A stretch of 64,000 bases of DNA from Lysobacter gummosus. Its GTDB lineage: Bacteria > Pseudomonadota > Gammaproteobacteria > Xanthomonadales > Xanthomonadaceae. This document shows positions 1 to 8,088 of the stretch, piece by piece. The notes beneath the pieces were generated by a model. It was not told the origin of the DNA. It did no database searches and saw only the letters and a list, made by a program, of their open reading frames with translations. The stretch's first letter is position 1; each line of letters begins with the position of its first letter. The DNA is taken from the NCBI RefSeq assembly GCF_001442805.1, contig NZ_CP011131.1, positions 3,224,001-3,288,000 of the forward strand, written 5' to 3'. A program made the translations under genes and the position numbers.

Positions 1-204
1 GCTGATGCCGCCGAGCTGGGCCAGCGCGATGGCGAGGCGGGCTTCGCTGACGGTGTCCATCGCCGCCGACAGGATCGGCAGACGGATCGACAGGTCGCGG
101 GTCAGGCGGGTGGAGAGGTTTACGTCCTTAGGCAGGACGATCGAATGCGCGGGGACGAGAGAGACATCGTCGTAAGTAAGCGCTTCAGCCTGGATGCGCA
201 GCAT
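1..204 (-). CDS. guaB: IMP dehydrogenase, N-terminal part (runs off the left edge)
   Basis: Reverse-strand reading from the ATG at 204 gives [20 protein letters not shown], the typical amino end of IMP dehydrogenase, followed by the early core stretch [20 protein letters not shown] that forms part of the barrel. The enzyme oxidises IMP to XMP with NAD+, the committed step to GMP, in the cytoplasm. Only 68 codons are inside the window, so the CBS domains and the catalytic Cys loop cannot be checked. An in-frame upstream ATG at 234 would add ten residues ([10 protein letters not shown]), but family members start at MLRI. No clear ribosome site precedes 204. A TAGAAT hexamer at 233-238 (reverse strand) could be a -10 box, which would make the leader very short. 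Gene identity is near certain; the exact start less so. Confidence 0.93.
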   Translation of the reverse strand, partial: MLRIQAEALTYDDVSLVPAHSIVLPKDVNLSTRLTRDLSIRLPILSAAMDTVSEARLAIALAQLGGIS

Positions 205-369
205 GGGCGGGCCCGGGAGGATGAAGCGCGCCATTCTAACCCGAACCGGGGGTCCGGCGCTGGGGTTGCGGGCGGAAAGGGGCGTTCTGTTTGCGGCTTT
301 TCGCAGGGGATTAAGCGGGGCTTTGGGTGCTGGGGGCCGAGTGGCGCTTGGGCTTCGGCTTGGGCGTTT

Positions 370-501
370 TTGCTCGTCATTCCCGCGAACGCGGGAATCC
401 AGGGCCTTTCGCGCGAGAACGCTTGAAGTCCGGCCGAACCTGGGCCAGGAAAGTACCGGCTAAAGTCACTGGATTCCCGCGTTCGCGGACATGACGAGCA
501 A
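370..501. repeat. Small inverted-repeat (MITE-like) element between folD and guaB
   Basis: The interval from 205 to 552 holds no convincing gene. Inside it, the arm beginning TTGCTCGTCATTCCCGCGAA at 370 returns in reverse complement ending at 501 (ATGACGAGCAA), with about 65 bp between the arms. Each arm has its own internal palindrome (ATTCCCGCG..CGCGGGAAT). This shape resembles the short ATTCCC-N8-GGGAAT palindromes that are dispersed in many proteobacterial genomes (dRS3 type in Neisseria). There is no transposase, so it is best called a non-autonomous repeat. It could fold as a long hairpin in the folD-guaB transcript. Confidence 0.7.
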
Positions 502-552
502 CAAAGCGGCGCACGACCGAGACCACCTGTCCCAGCCGTCTGCGCGTCCCGC

Positions 553-1431
553 TCAGCCCCGATCCGCCGCCTCGGCCGCTTCCAGCGTGTTCTGCATCAG
601 GGTCGCGACCGTCATCGGCCCGACCCCGCCCGGCACCGGGGTGATCCAGCTGGCGCGCTGGGCCGCGGCCTCGAAACCGATGTCGCCGACCAGGCGGCCG
701 TCGTCCAGGCGGTTGATGCCGACGTCGATCACCACCGCCCCCGGCTTGACCCATTCGCCCGGGATCAGGCCCGGGCGGCCGGCCGCCACCACCAGGATGT
801 CGGCGCCGCGCACCGAGGCTTCCAGCACCGCCGGCGGGGTGAATTTGTGGCAACTGGTGACCGTGCAGCCAGCGATCATCAGCTCCAGCGCCATCGGCCG
901 GCCGACGTGGTTGCTGACGCCGACGATGGTCGCGCTCTGCCCGCGTACCGGCCGGTCGGTATAGCCCAGCAGCATGGTGATGCCGCGCGGCGTGCACGGG
1001 CGCAGGCCGAACTGGCGCAGCACGAGGTGGCCGACGTTTTCCGGATGGAAGCCGTCCACGTCCTTCTTCGGGTCGATGCGGTGGATCAGCGCGGTCGCGT
1101 CGCGCCGGTCCGGCAGCGGCAACTGCACCAGGATGCCGTGGACATCGGGATCGGCGTTGAGCCGGTCGATCAGGGCCAGCAGTTCATCGTTGCCGGTGTC
1201 GGCCGGCAGGTCGTAGTCGATGGCGCGGATGCCGATCTTCTGCGCGGCGCGGCGCTTGTTGCGCACGTACACGGCCGAGGCCGGATCGGCGCCGACCAGC
1301 ACCACCGCCAGCCCGGGCCGCGACAGGCCGGCGGCGACGCGCGCGTCGATCTGGGCCTTGAGGTTGTCGAGCAGGTCCTCGGCGATGCGCTTGCCGTCGA
1401 GGATGCGGGCCGGGTGCGATGCGGGCGTCAT
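553..1431 (-). CDS. folD: Bifunctional methylenetetrahydrofolate dehydrogenase / methenyltetrahydrofolate cyclohydrolase
   Basis: A 292-residue protein of the normal FolD length. It interconverts 5,10-methylene-THF, methenyl-THF and 10-formyl-THF with NADP+, feeding purine, thymidylate and formyl-Met synthesis. Visible signatures are [11 protein letters not shown] with the active-site Tyr55 and Lys59, [24 protein letters not shown], and the Rossmann stretch [14 protein letters not shown] followed by [13 protein letters not shown] near the carboxyl end. The ATG at 1431 has the usual short lead into [13 protein letters not shown]. The gene stands alone, reading toward guaB, which is also a purine gene. 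It is divergent from the DUF1244 gene, with about 100 bp between the starts. Confidence 0.97.
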   Translation of the reverse strand: MTPASHPARILDGKRIAEDLLDNLKAQIDARVAAGLSRPGLAVVLVGADPASAVYVRNKRRAAQKIGIRAIDYDLPADTGNDELLALIDRLNADPDVHGILVQLPLPDRRDATALIHRIDPKKDVDGFHPENVGHLVLRQFGLRPCTPRGITMLLGYTDRPVRGQSATIVGVSNHVGRPMALELMIAGCTVTSCHKFTPPAVLEASVRGADILVVAAGRPGLIPGEWVKPGAVVIDVGINRLDDGRLVGDIGFEAAAQRASWITPVPGGVGPMTVATLMQNTLEAAEAADRG

Positions 1432-1535
1432 GCGGGGTCGAAGGCTCTGCGGTAAAGTCGTGGCCGCGCATTATCCCCCATTCGTTCGCGCGATTTTCGC
1501 CGATCCCGCCCCTTAATCGCACCGCGAGCCCCGTC

Positions 1536-1871
1536 ATGAGCCTGCCCGACCCGACTTCCGGCCACGCCCCGGCCGATCACGAAACCATCGCCGTGCAGGC
1601 CGCCGCCTTCCGCCGCCTGCTCGCGCACCTGATGCACGAGCGCAGCGACGTGCAGAACATCGACCTGATGATCCTGGCCGGCTTCTGCCGCAACTGCCTG
1701 GCCGACTGGTACCGCGAAGCGGCGCAGGCGCGCGGCATCAGCATGAGCAAGGACGAGGCGCGCGAGGCCGTCTACGGCATGCCGTTCGGCGAATGGAAGG
1801 CCCAGTTCCAGAAGGACGCGACGCCGGAGCAGTTGGCGGCGTTCGAGGCGTCGCAGAAACATCACGGCTGA
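1536..1871 (+). CDS. DUF1244 family protein (SMc04008-like)
   Basis: 111 residues from the ATG at 1536 (MSLPDPTSGHAPADHETI). The central motif GFCRNCLADWYREAA, followed by GMPFGEWKAQFQ, is typical of the small DUF1244 family, whose members are about 100 residues, cytoplasmic and helical; no biochemical role is established. Two Cys residues in CRNC could bind metal, but that is inference. An open frame extends upstream to 1419, but it overlaps the folD promoter side and lacks family similarity, so 1536 is preferred. The gene converges with the next one, with 38 bp between stops. Confidence 0.85.
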   Translation: MSLPDPTSGHAPADHETIAVQAAAFRRLLAHLMHERSDVQNIDLMILAGFCRNCLADWYREAAQARGISMSKDEAREAVYGMPFGEWKAQFQKDATPEQLAAFEASQKHHG

Positions 1872-1909
1872 GCGGCCGACCGGCGCGACCGCGACCGCGA
1901 CGGCGACGA

Positions 1910-2956
1910 TCAGTCCTGCGTCTGCGGCTTGATCCCCGGCGCATTCGGATTCGGACAGCGCGGCACGTTCGACCCCAGCACGCATTGCACGCAACAACCC
2001 GACGGCTGCGCCGAGGCCGGCGCCTGCTGCGGCGCGAACAACGGCGTCGGCGGCGCCAGCTGGGCCAGCGCGGCCTCGGGCTTGAGCTTGAGCAGCACCG
2101 CCCAGTCGAGCTTGTTCATGTCGCAGGCGGCGACGGTGTCGGGCGAACACTCGACCTGGGTCTCGCTGCGCAGCGGCAGCGGCCAGAACTGGTTGTTGCG
2201 GTTGACCGCCATCAGCCGCATCGTCGCGCCCTGCTGGACGTTGCCGCCGATCAGGTACGCCTTGCCGTCGTTATTGGGATTGACCCCGACGACGACGTCG
2301 CAATGCATGTTGAGCCCGCCGTTGCCGCCATCGAGCGCAGCGATCAGGCCCTGGTAGCCGTAGACGCGGTTGCTGGAACGCACCGCGCACAGCAGATCGC
2401 CGGGCGCGGCGGTCGAGCTGGCCGGGTCCAGGTACAGGAACGGGCTCTGGTCCTGCGCCCGGTAGGCGTCGCGCACGTAGTCGTAATGGCTGGCCGAGGG
2501 CCGGAAGCCGCGCACGCCGGCCTTCATCATCACGTAGGACACGAACGCGGCCGACCACGGGTTGTCGATCAAAAACGCGCGGCAGGCCACGGTGGAATAA
2601 CCGCTGCCGTAGGGATCGAAGCACTGCTCGGCGCCGGCGAAGCCGCCCATGCGCTGCAGCAGGCCGGTGTCGCGCCAGTAGCTGGCGGTGCGGCGCCAGG
2701 TTTCGGTGGCGCCGTCTTCCAGGCGCGAGGTTTCCGCTTCGCTCACGCTGGCGCTGGCCAGCCGGCCCTGCGTGTCGATGAAAGGCCGGAACCACTGCAG
2801 GTTTTCCAGGCACGCCGCGGCGGCGATACGGGTCGCGGTGTCGGCCGCCCCGCCCTGCGTCCGCAGCGCCGGACAGGGGTCGGCGGCGCGGGCGGCGCCG
2901 GACGGCGCGCTCAGCGCGGCCAGGATCAGCAAAGCGAGGGCGAACTTGTGCAACAT
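1910..2956 (-). CDS. Secreted DUF2272 domain protein
   Basis: 348 residues from the ATG at 2956 (MLHKFALALLILAALSAPSG), a clear signal peptide with probable cleavage after ARA at about residue 25. The mature part carries NPWSAAFVSYVMMKAG, an SASHYDYVRDA stretch and a later HCDVVVGV segment. This Cys/His layout recalls NlpC/P60-like folds and matches what I recall of DUF2272. The carboxyl end has a proline-rich linker and a small Cys cluster (SGCCVQCVLGSNVPRCPNP). It probably acts in the periplasm or outside the cell; a cell-wall role is inferred only from the fold resemblance. The frame is open upstream to 3049, but the signal peptide fixes the start. Function unknown. Confidence 0.7.
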   Translation of the reverse strand: MLHKFALALLILAALSAPSGAARAADPCPALRTQGGAADTATRIAAAACLENLQWFRPFIDTQGRLASASVSEAETSRLEDGATETWRRTASYWRDTGLLQRMGGFAGAEQCFDPYGSGYSTVACRAFLIDNPWSAAFVSYVMMKAGVRGFRPSASHYDYVRDAYRAQDQSPFLYLDPASSTAAPGDLLCAVRSSNRVYGYQGLIAALDGGNGGLNMHCDVVVGVNPNNDGKAYLIGGNVQQGATMRLMAVNRNNQFWPLPLRSETQVECSPDTVAACDMNKLDWAVLLKLKPEAALAQLAPPTPLFAPQQAPASAQPSGCCVQCVLGSNVPRCPNPNAPGIKPQTQD

Positions 2957-3211
2957 CGGCGATCTCCGCAGGGCGATGCGTCCGCGACATCGGCGAACGC
3001 AGGGTTGCTGGCACGACTGGATGAGCCCGCCTGCGGCCAGCCTAGCCATTGTCCGTGCAAGTCGCGTGATCGTGTCGCGCTGTCATGCAAACGATGCGCT
3101 GGCGGGTATCGTCGCGGCGGGTTATCGTCGCGGTAATCGCACACCGCGCCGGCGGCCGTCTGCGGCCGCAGACCGCGCGTCCTCCGCATCGCTAGGAAGG
3201 CTTCCGCATCG

Positions 3212-4009
3212 ATGGCACGTAATCCCCGAATGCTTCAATCGCTGGCTGCATTGGCCGGCGTCGCCGCCGCCGGATATCTGAGCATCTGCGGCTGGATGTA
3301 TTTCAAGCAACGCGAGCTCATGTATTTCCCCCAGGGCACGCGCCTGGGCGTGGACATGACCGACTACACCATCGCGCGCGGCGACATCGTCCTGCGCGGC
3401 TGGCGCCTCAACGCCGGGCGCGACAAGGCCCTGATCTATTTCGGCGGCAACGCCGAGCGCATCGAGAACATGCGCGAGACCCTGGCGCAGTGGTTTCCCG
3501 ATCGCACCATCTATCTGCTGTCGTACCGCGGCTATGGCGCCAGCGACGGCGCGCCGGAGGAAGCGGCGCTGGTCGCCGACGGGCTGGCGATCTTCGATCA
3601 GGTCGCGCGCGAGCATCCCGGACAACCGATCGCAGTGATCGGCCGCAGCCTGGGCAGCGGCGTGGCCAGCTTCGTGGCCGGCAAGCGGCCGGTGCAGCGG
3701 CTGGCGCTGGTGACCCCGTTCGACAGCCTCAGCGAAACCGCGCAGGCGCACTACCGCTGGCTGCCCACGCGCTGGCTGGTGCGCGACCGCTACGACTCCA
3801 TCGCGAACCTGCGTGGCTATTTCGGCCCGATCCTGGTCGTGCGCGCGACCGCCGACGACGTAGTACCGCCGGCCAACACGACCCGTCTGATCCATTCGCT
3901 GCAGACCCGTCCGCAAGGCGTGGACGTGGTCCAGCTGAAAGGCGCGGACCATCACAACATCGCTCTGTATCCGGAGTACGGTCAGGCATTGAAGGAGTTC
4001 ATCGACTGA
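3212..4009 (+). CDS. Membrane-anchored alpha/beta hydrolase (ABHD13/17-like)
   Basis: 265 residues with one amino-terminal hydrophobic segment (about residues 8-30), which probably anchors the protein in the inner membrane, then a serine hydrolase domain. The nucleophile elbow is GRSLGSG (Ser146). The likely acid is in RATADDVVPP and the likely His in KGADHHNI. FGGNAERIEN and SYRGYGASDG are the usual oxyanion and cap-side motifs of the family that includes ABHD13/ABHD17 and bacterial YfhR-like proteins. An AGGAAGG stretch near 3194 serves as ribosome site. Substrate unknown. It stands alone, followed after 109 bp by the Rid-family gene. Confidence 0.85.
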   Translation: MARNPRMLQSLAALAGVAAAGYLSICGWMYFKQRELMYFPQGTRLGVDMTDYTIARGDIVLRGWRLNAGRDKALIYFGGNAERIENMRETLAQWFPDRTIYLLSYRGYGASDGAPEEAALVADGLAIFDQVAREHPGQPIAVIGRSLGSGVASFVAGKRPVQRLALVTPFDSLSETAQAHYRWLPTRWLVRDRYDSIANLRGYFGPILVVRATADDVVPPANTTRLIHSLQTRPQGVDVVQLKGADHHNIALYPEYGQALKEFID

Positions 4010-4118
4010 GCGACACGGCGAGCGCGAGCCCTCGACAGCCATGGCCGGGACAGTGCCCGGCCGCGCTTTCGCCCTCGCCGCTCACTTTCCAACGCGGTAC
4101 AACCACGAAGGCGCAATC

Positions 4119-4487
4119 ATGGAACGCAACGCGATCCAGCCTACCGAAGTTTCGTATGCCCAAGCGCACGAGATCAGTGGTTTCCAGCGCTTGTTGTTCA
4201 TCAGCGGCCAATTGCCGCAATGCGAGAAATGCGTCCTGCCGAAGGACTTCGACGGCCAATGCCGGCGCGCCTGGGCCAACGTCGAGCAGCAGCTCAAGCA
4301 GGCCGGCATGGACTTCAGCAACCTGGTCAAGGTCACGACCTACCTCACCGAGCGCCGCCTGCGCCAGCGCAACTACGAAATCCGCCATGAAATCCTCGGC
4401 AAACACACGCCGGCGCTGACGGTGATCATCGCCGAGCTGTACGAGGAAGGCTGGATGGTCGAGATCGAGGCGGTGGCGGCGGCCTGA
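4119..4487 (+). CDS. Rid (YjgF/YER057c/UK114) family protein, probably not a RidA deaminase
   Basis: 122 residues from the ATG at 4119. The fold signatures are present: LLFISGQLPQ, NVEQQLKQAGMDFSNLVKVTTYLT and the terminal EIEAVAA. RidA enzymes hydrolyse reactive enamines from PLP enzymes and need the Arg in the PARxxxEV motif. Here the matching stretch reads HTPALTVIIAELY, with Leu in place of that Arg. So it belongs to the superfamily but should not be assumed to have imine deaminase activity. The length and the upstream hydrolase give no pathway hint. Confidence 0.85.
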   Translation: MERNAIQPTEVSYAQAHEISGFQRLLFISGQLPQCEKCVLPKDFDGQCRRAWANVEQQLKQAGMDFSNLVKVTTYLTERRLRQRNYEIRHEILGKHTPALTVIIAELYEEGWMVEIEAVAAA

Positions 4488-4601
4488 TTCGGGATTCGGA
4501 GTTTCGAGGGTTCGCAGTCCGGAATTCGATGACGATCCGCAAGCTCAGGTCGCGTTACCAGGCGCGACCTGGCACCCCCGGGCGCGGACTTGCGAAGTCT
4601 A

Positions 4602-4697
4602 TTGTGGGAGGGGCTTCAGCCCCGATGCTGTTCGCTCAGGTTGCGCTGATCCAAGGCGGCTGATCGAAAAGCATCGGGGCTGAAGCCCCTCCCACAA
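4602..4697. repeat. REP-like palindrome, GGGAGGGGCTTCAGCCCC family
   Basis: Arms TTGTGGGAGGGGCTTCAGCC (from 4602) and its reverse complement (ending 4697) enclose about 40 bp. The same core recurs near 8828-9056 and 62549-62647, so this is a dispersed family. It lies between the convergent Rid and chorismate mutase genes. A separate perfect 9-bp stem, CAGGTCGCG / CGCGACCTG, lies at 4546-4571 just downstream of the Rid gene. Either could act as a transcript-end structure, though neither has a T-tract. Confidence 0.8.
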
Positions 4698-4780
4698 CAG
4701 ACCCCGCGCACCGATCGCGCTTGTACTAAATCGGCTTATGCAAGCGCAGAGGTGATGGAACGATCCCACCACCACCGGGT

Positions 4781-5422
4781 TCAAGGCATCGCGCACAAAT
4801 CGCCGAACGCACGCGTTAACGCGATGCGATGCAGATCGTCGAGCCGATGCAGCCGCGCCGCTTGCCGCTGCGCTTCATGGGCGCGCACGAGGCAACCTTC
4901 TTCCTTCGCTTCCGCCAAGGCCGGCGCCAGCGCAGTCAGCAATTCGGCATTGATCCCATCCAGCCGCTGCCGCACCGGCCCCAGATCGATCGCCGCGGCC
5001 GGCTTGCGCGAGGGCTGCGCCAGCAAACGGTACTGCACCAGCTTGTTCGCCTCGATCTGCGCCTTGAAGAACGCCGTGGCCTGCTCGCGCGCCAAACCTA
5101 GCGCGGCGGCCTGCGCACCGAGTTGTTCCAACTGCGACTGTTCGCGCGCCGCATCCTCGACCGGCTTGCCCGACTGGCGCTTGCTCGCCGCGACCGTATC
5201 GGCCAGCAGCACGCGTTGCGCGCTCAGCTCGGCCAGACGCTTCATCGCGGTCGGCGCTTCGGCGGCCTCGCCACGAATCGTGCACAGACTCAACGCGAAC
5301 AACCCGGCGATGGCGAACGCGGACAATGTTCGCCCACGCCGACCGGCGAAGCCATTCGGGTCAATCGCGCTCGCACCGCTCCGGTCCACGCCGGCAGCCA
5401 CAGCCGAAGTTTTCGTCATCAT
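4781..5422 (-). CDS. Secreted (periplasmic) chorismate mutase, AroQ-gamma type
   Basis: 213 residues. The pattern RLAELSAQRVLLADTVAASK, then GKPVEDAAREQSQLEQL, then TAFFKAQIEANKLVQYR is that of the all-helical AroQ-gamma chorismate mutases, which convert chorismate to prephenate. Likely active-site residues are Arg70, Lys81, Asp90, Arg93, Glu94 and Gln130. A hydrophobic segment (about residues 32-47) ending CTIRGEAAEA acts as signal sequence, behind an unusually long polar amino region. Two adjacent ATGs (5422 and 5419) sit right behind GAGAGAGAGG; the second has the better spacing. It follows the MoeB fusion by 32 bp on the same strand. Exported forms have no clear route to chorismate; a role in host or competitor interaction has been proposed in related plant pathogens. 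Confidence 0.85.
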   Translation of the reverse strand: MMTKTSAVAAGVDRSGASAIDPNGFAGRRGRTLSAFAIAGLFALSLCTIRGEAAEAPTAMKRLAELSAQRVLLADTVAASKRQSGKPVEDAAREQSQLEQLGAQAAALGLAREQATAFFKAQIEANKLVQYRLLAQPSRKPAAAIDLGPVRQRLDGINAELLTALAPALAEAKEEGCLVRAHEAQRQAARLHRLDDLHRIALTRAFGDLCAMP

Positions 5423-5454
5423 CCTCTCTCTCGTGATTCGCAAACGCGCGGCCG

Positions 5455-6591
5455 TCACTGCGCTGCGCAAAACGCCTGATAGTCGATATACCCCGGAAAC
5501 TCGCGCCCAGCCGCGCACAGAGGGCATTCCGGGTCCGGCCGCAGCCGGGTCTCGCGGAATCGCATGCCCAGCGCATCGAAGTGCAGCAAACGCCCGGCCA
5601 GCGATTCGCCCAGGCCCAGAATCAGCTTGATCACCTCGGTCGCCTGGATCAGCCCGACCACGCCCGGCAGCACTCCGAGCACGCCGGCCTCGGCGCAATT
5701 GGGCGCGGCTTCCGGCGGCGGCGGTTCCGGAAACAGGCAGCGGTAACACGGACACACGCCGCGATGACGTCCGGCGTCGAACACGCTGACCTGGCCCTCG
5801 AAGCGATGGATCGCGCCGTACACCAGCGGCTTGCCGAGCTTCACGCAGGCGTCGTTGAGCAGATAGCGCACCGGGAAATTATCCGCGCCGTCGAAGACCA
5901 CGTCGGCCGCGCCGATCAGGCGCTCGACATTGTCCGAGCCGATGCGCTCGGCGAAGGTCTCGACCTTCACCCGCGGATTGAGCGCCGCCAGCGCGATCCG
6001 CGCCGATTCGACCTTGGACACGCCGATGCGGTCCTCGGTATGCAGGATCTGTCGCTGCAGATTGCTGCGATCGACCACGTCGTCGTCGGCCAGCACCAGC
6101 GTGCCGATGCCGGCGGCGGCCAGATAGAACGCGGCCGGCGAGCCCAGGCCACCGGCGCCGACCATCGCCACGCGCGCGGCCTGCAGCTTGCGCTGGCCGG
6201 CTTCGCCGACCTCGGGCAGGCGCAGATGGCGCGAATAACGGTCGTGGAAGTCGCGCTCGTCCTCGGACTGTTGCGGCACTGTCATCGGCAGGCCTTCGGC
6301 GAGCCAGCGCGTGGTGCCGCCTTCTACCGAGGCCACGCGGGCGTAGCCGGCATCGAGCAGAGTCTGCGCGGCGCGCAGCGAACGCGCGCCGGACTGGCAG
6401 ATCAGGAGGATGTCGGCTTCGTGGTCGGGCAGGCTCGCGTGCGGGTCGGCTTCCAGCGCGTCCTTGGCGATGCCCCGCGCATGTTCGGCGTGGCCGGCGG
6501 CGCGCTCGTGCGCTTCGCGCACGTCGATCAGGATCGCGCCGGCCTGTTGCCGCCGGCGCGCCTGCGCCGGGGAAATGGATTCGATGCTCAT
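5455..6591 (-). CDS. moeB: Rhodanese-MoeB/ThiF fusion: sulfur-carrier adenylyltransferase
   Basis: 378 residues. Residues 1-105 form a rhodanese domain with active-site Cys65 in LLICQSGARS. Residues 115-370 are a MoeB/ThiF E1-like domain with the ATP loop VGAGGLGSPAA (145-151), ADVVFDGADNF, and two CxxC pairs for structural zinc (PCYRC, Cys282/285, and CPLC, Cys356/359). It should adenylate the carboxyl end of MoaD or ThiS and may pass sulfur from the rhodanese Cys. In eukaryotic MOCS3/Uba4 the rhodanese follows the E1 part; here it precedes it. The gene lies between moeA and the chorismate mutase on one strand, with a palindromic repeat separating it from moeA. Whether it serves molybdopterin, thiamine or both cannot be told. 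Confidence 0.92.
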   Translation of the reverse strand: MSIESISPAQARRRQQAGAILIDVREAHERAAGHAEHARGIAKDALEADPHASLPDHEADILLICQSGARSLRAAQTLLDAGYARVASVEGGTTRWLAEGLPMTVPQQSEDERDFHDRYSRHLRLPEVGEAGQRKLQAARVAMVGAGGLGSPAAFYLAAAGIGTLVLADDDVVDRSNLQRQILHTEDRIGVSKVESARIALAALNPRVKVETFAERIGSDNVERLIGAADVVFDGADNFPVRYLLNDACVKLGKPLVYGAIHRFEGQVSVFDAGRHRGVCPCYRCLFPEPPPPEAAPNCAEAGVLGVLPGVVGLIQATEVIKLILGLGESLAGRLLHFDALGMRFRETRLRPDPECPLCAAGREFPGYIDYQAFCAAQ

Positions 6592-6657
6592 GCGGGGATT
6601 ATCGCCTGTGGCGGGAGCGGCGGCGGGCGTGGGGCGCGATGCTGTGTTGCGCGGCGG

Positions 6658-6790
6658 CGGCCCTCACCCCAACCCCTCTCCCGCAAGCGGGAGAGGGGCT
6701 AAGAGCGCTTTCGCAGACTGTCCGCCCGCTACCCGTAGTTTGGCTCCCTCTCCCTCTCCCGCTTGCGGGAGAGGGTTGGGGTGAGGGCCG
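6658..6790. repeat. Paired palindromes of the CTCTCCCGC/GCGGGAGAG family between moeA and moeB
   Basis: Two units face each other. At 6658-6700 GGCCCTCACCCCAACCCC leads into CTCTCCCGCAAGCGGGAGAG. At 6754-6790 the palindrome comes first and then GGGTTGGGGTGAGGGCC. Together they form a BIME-like pair with a central spacer of about 55 bp. Single or paired units of the same family occur at 25204-25329 and 51241-51279. It fills most of the gap between the two same-strand cofactor genes. Confidence 0.85.
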
Positions 6791-6818
6791 CGTGGCTGCG
6801 AGCCACGATCGAATCCAC

Positions 6819-8039
6819 TCACCCCAACGAATACGGCAACACATCCATCACTGCCCCCTCGCCCAGACGCTGCGGCCCTTCGGGCACCACCATCAGCGCA
6901 TCCGAATCGGCCGCCGCGCGCAGCCGGTGCGAGCCGGTCGCGGGGTTGGGATCCACCCGCAGCACGCCGTCGTCGTCGCTAAGCAGACGCGCGCGGATGA
7001 ACTCGCGGCGCGGATGGGTCTTCTCGATCGACCCGACCAGCCTCGCGCGCAATACCGTGCGCGGTTCGGCGCGGCCCTGCAGACCGTCGATCAACGCGCG
7101 GCCGAAACTCAGGTAAGTCGCCATCACCGACACCGGATTGCCCGGCAAGCCGAGCATGCGCGCCTGATCCATGCTGGCGAACAACAACGGCATGCCCGGA
7201 CGCATCTTCACTTTCCAAAAATGGATGCGGCCGAATTCGCGCAGCACCGACGGGATATGGTCTTTTTCGCCGGCCGAGACCGCACCGCAGGTGAACACCA
7301 GATCGAAGGCGCAGGCCGCGTCGCGCAACGCGATCTCGACTTGTTTGGCATCGTCGGGCAGACGCGGCCACGCGGTCGGCTCCAGGCCGTCGGCGCGCAG
7401 CAGGCCCATCAGCAGATCGCGGTTGCTGTCGTAGATCTGCCCCGGCGCCAGCGGCATGCCCGGTTCGACCAGTTCATCGCCACTGGTGAACACCGCCACC
7501 GTCGGCCGCCGCCGCACGCTCAGCGAGGCCAGTCCCATCGACGCGGCCAGCGACACGCGCGCCGGCGTCAGCACCTGGCCGGCGCGCAGCACGCGCTCGC
7601 CCTCGCCCACGTCCTCGCCGGCGTAACGCACGTTCTGGCCGCGCGCCAGCGCGGGCACGATCACCCGATCGCCCTCGATGCGCACGTTTTCCTTGATCGC
7701 GACCGTGTCGGCGCCGGCCGGCATCGGCGCGCCGGTGGTAATGCGCACGCATTGGCCGGCGCCCAGGCTCAGGCCCGCGGCGAGACCGGCGAACTGTTCG
7801 CCGATCAGGCTCAATGCGGTGTGCTCGCCGTCCAAGTCGGCATGGCGCAGGGCGAAGCCGTCCATCGCGCTGTTGTCGAACGGCGGCAGCGACAGCGGCG
7901 CGTCCACGTCCTGGGCCAGCACGCGGCCGTGGCAGCGCGGCAAGGACAGGGTTTCGGCGTTCAGCCGGTGCTCGGCGGCGACTTGCGCGAGGATCGTCAT
8001 CGCCTCGTCGAACAACAGGCCGGTCGGGAAATCGGTCAT
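6819..8039 (-). CDS. moeA: Molybdopterin molybdenumtransferase
   Basis: 406 residues from the ATG at 8039 (MTDFPTGLLFDEAMTIL), the usual MoeA length. MoeA inserts molybdate into adenylylated molybdopterin in the cytoplasm. Visible motifs are PPFDNSAMDGFA, RITTGAPMPAGADTV, FTSGDELVEPG, GQIYDSNRDLL, CGAVSAGEKDHI (normally GGVSVGxxD; the Asp is kept), KMRPGMPLLFA and LPGNPVSVMATY. The carboxyl domain IV is present. The frame is open to 8165, but that would overlap mobA. It lies 49 bp after mobA on the same strand, so co-transcription is likely. Confidence 0.97.
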   Translation of the reverse strand: MTDFPTGLLFDEAMTILAQVAAEHRLNAETLSLPRCHGRVLAQDVDAPLSLPPFDNSAMDGFALRHADLDGEHTALSLIGEQFAGLAAGLSLGAGQCVRITTGAPMPAGADTVAIKENVRIEGDRVIVPALARGQNVRYAGEDVGEGERVLRAGQVLTPARVSLAASMGLASLSVRRRPTVAVFTSGDELVEPGMPLAPGQIYDSNRDLLMGLLRADGLEPTAWPRLPDDAKQVEIALRDAACAFDLVFTCGAVSAGEKDHIPSVLREFGRIHFWKVKMRPGMPLLFASMDQARMLGLPGNPVSVMATYLSFGRALIDGLQGRAEPRTVLRARLVGSIEKTHPRREFIRARLLSDDDGVLRVDPNPATGSHRLRAAADSDALMVVPEGPQRLGEGAVMDVLPYSLG

Positions 8040-8088
8040 GGGCGTATCGCTCTGCGGTCGCGCGGCGCGCAACGGGTGAATGTGGGCG

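Noticed and set aside
4041..4118. Longer start for the Rid-family gene
   Set aside because: The additional 26 residues have no family similarity. The fold begins shortly after the ATG at 4119.
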